Shown here one piece after another: positions 8,438 to 12,500 of a DNA stretch of 12,500 bases. Position 1 is the first letter of the stretch; each line of letters starts with the position of its first letter. The position numbers and the translations under genes were made by a program. Source of the stretch: Trachelipus rathkii (lineage: Eukaryota > Arthropoda > Malacostraca > Isopoda > Trachelipodidae); contig JABUQX010014845.1 of the NCBI GenBank assembly GCA_015478945.1, forward strand, positions 77,501-90,000. The letters are read 5' to 3'. The notes under the pieces were generated by a model. The model had not been told where the DNA came from. It did no database searches and saw only the letters and a program-made list of their open reading frames with translations.

Positions 8438-8569
8438 CATTGACAATCTAACAAATATATACCGCACGGAGGTTGATATGGTTCGGTTATTGCGTCGTAT
8501 TCTTGTTTACTTTCATCTGATTGGTTGAAAGAAAGAATCTCATTACCTATAAGGGTTGTTTATGCATAC

Positions 8570-9266
8570 GATTTCCGTCAGTAGGACATTTTTTCGCTGT
8601 CGCTGTGCTGGTACGATGACATCTCCTCGCATCTCTAAACCTGTTGTTGATATTTTCACGAGGAGCTTCGTTATTCCCAACGATGTGTCGTTTATATTTA
8701 ATCGTCAGCCGGATGGATACCCATTGCATTGCTGTATTCCATCAAGGGATAAATAATAGACGCTGTCATTGGCGTTGAAAATTCATCCGATAATAACGGA
8801 TGGTGGTAAATGTGTGTCATCTGACGCAATATTTAGCGGTAAACTCTCAGCTGGAGAAGGTAACGTGAGTTCTTCGCTGCGAACGTTGTGTCGTGCGGTG
8901 GCTCGCGCAAACTGCTGTCGCGGCTACTGGAAACTTACATCGATACGTGACGCTCCCAGGCCTGCCACGTGTCGTCACAGATGAGCAGCTCTAATATTAC
9001 AACGTGCACAAATAAAAAACGAGTAACTAGCATCTTATTTGGATAATACCCATAGCATGGTTGTAATCTATGATATTTACCAAACATGTGTTTCACTGCC
9101 TGTATGCACGGAATGGCACCTATGTTTATCGGCTGGACAGCCACTTCTCTTTGCAGCGAGGAGAATGGTACTGCTGAATCAAACTATGCTGGCACTGTTT
9201 TATACGCTGGTATGCAGTTACATCCTTTCAAGGGTGTTATTACAGAGGATATAGAACACCCAACGA
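8570..9266 (+). pseudogene. Right-arm copy of the unrecognised gene, heavily broken
   Basis: Inverted partner of the gene at 5229-6002, about 697 bp against 774 bp. The start codon is lost: the site equivalent to ATGATTTCCGTC reads ACGATTTCCGTC. Fragments of the same protein remain in separate frames: ISVSRTF (from about 8571), VSFIFN near 8690, VIYDIY near 9068, and ESNYAG near 9177 in another frame. Indels of one to several bases occur every few tens of bases and are not codon-aligned. An ATGA-embedded TGA at 9272 lies just past the position equivalent to the left-arm stop. No family is recognised. The even spread of indels looks more like poor base calling or very old decay than a few inactivating mutations. 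Confidence 0.5.
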
Positions 9267-9274
9267 GCCTATGA

Positions 9275-10200
9275 TTCTGATTAGGCAATTAACTGCTGTT
9301 AAAATAAGCATGTGTATTTATATGTTTTCCATAATGTTGCTGCAACGCGTTTCAATGAAAGTATATGTTCTAAAAATGAGAACACCCTCGCTGGTTAAAC
9401 GTATTTAAGGATTATTGTGACGCTGCTGTCCGGCGTTATTGACCAATGTTAAGCCTGTTACGCCATGGTTTAGCACAGAAAATTGACACATTTAACATCA
9501 CGTAAGGCTGTAAGTATGGTTGAAGCCCCGATTTTGACCAGCCTTTGATTAAATAATACAGTTATTTTCTTGTCATGTTCCATCATGTTGCCATTGATGT
9601 GAAGCTGCTGTTTTGCACGTGAAATCACTATTCATTAGTCGGCGATGCCGACAGCTCCCAATATTGTGACTCAGCCACGCTATGCTGTATGGTCTGGAGC
9701 AGCATTGCTATGACCGAAGATCATCCGCCCGGAAAAGCAGGAAACAGGCCCGTTTTATGCGCTGTTGAACCGCAGAGTGTTAAGCTTGGTAACGGTTCGT
9801 GTGCCCAGGCCCGTGTTGGGTTTGTCTTTTAACGCGTGGCACTGGCAGTTCATGTTACGTCATGTTGCTTTGTGTGTGAAATTGCAGAGTACCTCGACCC
9901 GATCAGCTGCAATAATATTGTTGTGACTGGCTGGATAAATATTACCCAAGCATCTGAAGAGTAGCACATTATTATGTTAAGTTTATGCTTATTTCATGGT
10001 ATTACGTCACTGCCTCTTATAACCACGTTCGTTTGCGTGTTAACATAATGCTGGAACTTTGTTCAGTATTGGGGCTTTGTCGTTGTGTATTATATTCATA
10101 GTTCGAATGGTGCTAAGTAACATTGTGTGAAAGCTGTTGTGCATTGATTGATCAAAGAACGTTACATGTATTCATGTTATCCAAAAAAAATGACCACCAA
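9275..10200. repeat. Right-arm partner of the outer ~280-bp repeat block
   Basis: Inverted match to 4226-5228; the clearest part is 10078-10115, which carries the same word as 4321-4358 (AGCACCAT...GAACTATGAATATAATACAC in the left arm). No reading frame of note and no other feature is visible. Confidence 0.6.
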
Positions 10201-10755
10201 GAGTAATGGGCTTTGGATCAAATAAGATCAATAGATCGGCAGGTCAGAGATATTTGCAGGAGAATGGAGAGGATCTGACAGTTTGTTTTGCTGATTTACT
10301 GATTTAGAGGCCCAACCACTGGCTGCATTGTTGTAAGTGACTAAATCAACAGATGTCAATAGTCAATAGATGGGTGGCTAGATCATGGAGTTTAACTGAA
10401 GAGGCCAGGTAACTGTTACTGATTGTTGAGAGCGTAATAAACATGACAATTACAGCAAACCTGATACTGGCTCAGCTAGATCATGTCTGTAGTCAATAGA
10501 TCAATAGATCAACAGATCATGGTTGGGATGGTAGTTGGATGATAGTTTGATTTACTGATTTTGTTTGATTTATAGCGCATGACGACACAATAAAAATTGA
10601 TACGATCAACCGGTCAAATAGATAAATGTAGATCAATAGATATGTTGGACGGAGGTAGGGCAACGATTTACTGTTTGTACGATTTAGGGTATCGCTAAAA
10701 ACATGACAATACGAAAAACTGACCTGTAGCAGATCAGCAAATCATGGGTCACAGC
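10201..10755. repeat. Right-arm partner of the GATCTATT array
   Basis: Repeated GATCAATAGATC and GATTTACTGATTT motifs, with GATCATGGTTGGGATGGTAG, are the inverse of the left-arm unit (GATCTATT, AAATCAGTAAATC, CCACCCAACC, ATGATC). The octamer runs are shorter and less regular than in the left arm. Confidence 0.75.
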
Positions 10756-11512
10756 GGTAGGGAAAGTGGTGAATGATGATTTGATCGCGCCGGTATACGA
10801 AAGGCAGGTGGCGCCACCATCGTTCTGGAGTCAGCATATTTCAGGTGAATGGCCGGTTCAAGTGTTCAACACCCGGCTATCTAGATACACAACACAAAAA
10901 ACTTTAACATATCAAGCTCGTTGTTCTAATCACTATTTCAGACACACGAAGATTATCGGTGCGCGGTGGCCCCGCCAGGTGCCGGTCATCACTCAGAAGC
11001 GCAGCGCCACCGAGTTTCATCACTCTGGGTCGGGTCTGATCCACAAATTGGTAAAAATCGGTCATTTACCGTACCACCTAGTGACACAAAGGTTGTATGA
11101 GAAGTTCCGGCTGCCATCGGCGTATTTAATGTTTGGGGGTGAGGCTGGGGTCTGAAGCACCCCAGCCGATGGCAACAAATCATATTCGAACTCTGCGACC
11201 TCTTGGCCTGCTGGGAACACCAACATTATTATTACTTATCGTTTGTAACGCGACCACAACGCTTGCCGGTGTACAGAGCCTGAACTACGCCGTACTACAG
11301 AGGCTAATACCAGTCTGCCGCAAGCTCGGCAATGGCTGCTGTTTAAGTGAGGGGTGGGTCCCACTCAGGGGTTTATGGGGATGTGGCTAGCGCTATGTTG
11401 GAGCCTCCCATCTGCACCTCAAACAGCAACTACGACAACCCCTGTTATATAGATGTAAATCAGGCTCGAAACTGGTGCAGCAAATCAGCACTGAACTGGA
11501 GAAAATAACAAG
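10756..11512. repeat. Right-arm partner of the ~118-bp array
   Basis: Inverted matches to 2740-3560: TATTTAATGTTTGGGG (11123-11138) with CCCCAAACATTAAATA (3160-3175), and GGTAAAAATCGGTCATTTA (11050-11068) with the TAAAATGACCGATTTTACC block at 3241. The tandem rhythm is hard to see here. The plus-strand frame 10766-11155 (129 codons) has no counterpart in the left arm, no domain, and lies on satellite-like DNA, so it is rejected as a gene. Confidence 0.7.
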
Positions 11513-11525
11513 TAATAATAATAAC

Positions 11526-11578
<53 letters not shown>

Positions 11579-11590
11579 TAATAATAACAA
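11513..11590. repeat. (TAA)n / (AAT)n trinucleotide repeat, right arm
   Basis: About 25 AAT units with three AAC variants; inverted partner of the TTA repeat at 2627-2740. Ile/Leu runs in frames over it are artefacts. Confidence 0.95.
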
Positions 11591-11691
11591 ACAGCAGCAA
11601 CATCAGCAAAACAATATGCAATATCAGCTCAGTTAACGTCATACGAACAGATCAGCACTAACCAATGTCTGAACAAACCACGGCGTGGGCC

Positions 11692-11775
11692 AAACCGGAG
11701 AATCGGAAGTCGGAGTCGAACAGGTCGCGAGCTGTTCGGAATCCGAGTCGGCTCGAAGAGAGCCGAGATCGCTCC
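11692..11775. repeat. Degenerate partner of the CTCCGA repeat
   Basis: CGGAAGTCGGAGTCGAACAG, GGAATCCGAGTCGGCTCG and AGAGAGCCGAGATCGC keep the TCGGAG/CCGAGT words of the inverted hexamer repeat, with many changes. The outer neighbour TCACGGAGCGATC (inverse) equals TCACGGAGTGATT in the left arm. Confidence 0.65.
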
Positions 11776-11893
11776 GTGATGTTTCTTCGATCAACTGTAG
11801 TAATATATGTGTGTATGTAATGTATCTTTGCGCTGTCAGCAATAACACAAGCAAACACAGACAAACCTTTCGGTTTTACCTCTGACTGCTCAG

Positions 11894-11917
11894 TTGATAG
11901 GACTGGCGGTCTATCAA
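11894..11917. repeat. Subterminal hairpin, right arm
   Basis: TTGATAG (11894-11900) pairs with CTATCAA (11911-11917); this is the partner of the perfect hairpin at 2351-2374, with the inner stem partly lost. Confidence 0.6.
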
Positions 11918-11977
11918 TCACTCCGCAAGCACTCTCTATTCCTTCATATGAAAAAGTATTTCAGTAGTAACATTTTA

Positions 11978-12001
11978 CTATATATATATATATATATATA
12001 C

Positions 12002-12066
<65 letters not shown>

Positions 12067-12082
12067 CTAATATATACATATA

Positions 12083-12128
<46 letters not shown>

Positions 12129-12182
12129 TTTCTATATATATATATATATATATATACTATAACATATATATATATATATATA
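11978..12182. repeat. (TA)n microsatellite at the outer right end
   Basis: About 200 bp of alternating TA with interruptions CCTG (12001), TAACTAATATATACATATATAC (written here in parts: TAACTAA at 12063, ACATA at 12075), CTTTC (12128) and AACATA (12170). It adjoins the right end of the palindrome, as the array 2137-2276 adjoins the left end. Confidence 0.95.
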
Positions 12183-12500
12183 CATTATTTCTTTCTTTCT
12201 CTTTTCTTCACCTTCCTCTTTGCTCCAAGATTAGGGGTAAGGTGCTGTACAAGCATCGGAAAGAAAAGCAGTAGGAGAACATGACAAACGTAAAGAAAAG
12301 AAGAAAGCCTAGCCTTACCGCCCCCTCTGTACCAGTAATTAGTGAGAGCTCGTCACAGACAGAAAATCCACCCTAGAGCATCATAGGACCGCGACGGACC
12401 TCACTATGGTAAATCGTCAATGTGAGGTTCATCCCTGGCCCAGGTGGGCACAACCATGCCCCATACAAAACCCCATTCACTCCTATCATGCACCTTTATT
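12183..12500. other. Right flank: polypyrimidine tract and unique sequence
   Basis: A pyrimidine-rich run (12187-12226) is followed by non-repetitive DNA with no reading frame long enough to call. It does not match the sequence outside the left end of the palindrome, so the symmetry stops at the (TA)n array. GGTTCATCCCTGG (12426-12438) resembles a pol III B box with one base missing, and ACTATGGTAAATCG about 30 bp upstream loosely resembles an A-box region, so a decayed tRNA-derived SINE is possible. Confidence 0.4.

Larger units (their letters stand above)
2273..11982. repeat. ~9.7-kb imperfect palindrome (giant inverted repeat)
   Basis: Collinear inverted matches run from end to end. TATAGTAA at 2273-2280 pairs with TTACTATA at 11975-11982; TATGAAGGAATA at 2317-2328 with TATTCCTTCATA at 11937-11948. 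(TTA)n at 2627-2740 pairs with (TAA)n at 11513-11590. The block ending at 3269 pairs with one starting at 11041 (CCACAAATTGGTAAAAATCG). TAGCACC at 4321 pairs with GGTGCTA at 10109. A 23-bp exact match links 6025-6047 to 8524-8546, and a 17-bp exact match links 6941-6957 to 7811-7827. The symmetry continues to a TTCGAA centre at 7440-7445. It is either a large foldback element, a head-to-head dimer, or a foldback read carried into the assembly. Confidence 0.93.
7443..11982 (-). repeat. Right arm of the giant palindrome
   Basis: About 4.54 kb, with the same block order as the left arm in inverted orientation but some 12% shorter and visibly noisier. Simple repeats are shortened or scrambled, the gene is split more often, and several stretches are more GC-rich than their left-arm partners (for example 10766-11160 against 3130-3560). 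Confidence 0.9.

Noticed and set aside
10766..11155. 129-codon plus-strand frame
   Set aside because: It lies on the partner of the 118-bp satellite; no equivalent frame exists in the left arm and no domain is recognisable.
2273..11982. Interpretation as a CRISPR array or bacterial mobile region
   Set aside because: The repeats are satellite-like without unique spacers of fixed length, and no prokaryotic gene or signal is present.
12360..12450. Possible U1/U4 snRNA similarity (GAGGTTCATCC region)
   Set aside because: Only about ten bases resemble either RNA; no Sm site or 5' recognition sequence is present in the right place.

Overview
The window looks like non-coding nuclear DNA of a eukaryote. 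It is AT-rich, carries four long (TA)n arrays plus (TTA)n/(TAA)n, (CAA)n and CTCCGA-type microsatellites, has several classes of 100-300 bp tandem repeats, and shows no operon, no ribosome-binding-site pattern and no intact long reading frame. A microsatellite-rich invertebrate (for example a crustacean or mollusc) would fit, but nothing here fixes the taxon.

Layout. 1-1230: AT-rich flank with two long (TA)n arrays. 1231-2137: a 0.9-kb foldback (MITE-like) element whose arms, beginning AGGTGATA and each holding two copies of a ~100-126 bp unit, surround a GC-rich core. 2137-2276: a third (TA)n array. 2273-11982: the dominant structure, an imperfect ~9.7-kb palindrome centred on TTCGAA near 7442. 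Its left arm (2273-7442) and right arm (7443-11982) are the same string of sequence blocks in opposite orientation: TATAGTAA end, subterminal hairpin, CTCCGA repeat, TTA repeat, ~118-bp tandem array, GATCTATT array, ~280-bp repeat family, one broken gene, CAA repeat, ~280-bp repeats again, GATCTATT-type unit, GC-rich centre. 11978-12182: a fourth (TA)n array. 12183-12500: unrelated flank with a polypyrimidine tract and a weak tRNA-SINE-like motif.

The only convincing coding signal is a gene of about 250 codons present once per arm: minus strand 5229-6002 in the left arm, plus strand 8570-9266 in the right arm. Both copies are cut by frameshifts, the right one far more. I do not recognise the protein family.

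The main question is whether the palindrome is biological (a large foldback transposon, or a head-to-head dimer of a linear element) or a sequencing/assembly foldback in which both strands of one molecule were read in series. The arms have essentially no unique spacer. The right arm is about 12% shorter than the left, the loss is steepest next to the centre, and its copy of the gene is much more damaged. This pattern fits a template-plus-complement long-read foldback well. Real features must therefore be confirmed from independent reads before any transposon claim is made.
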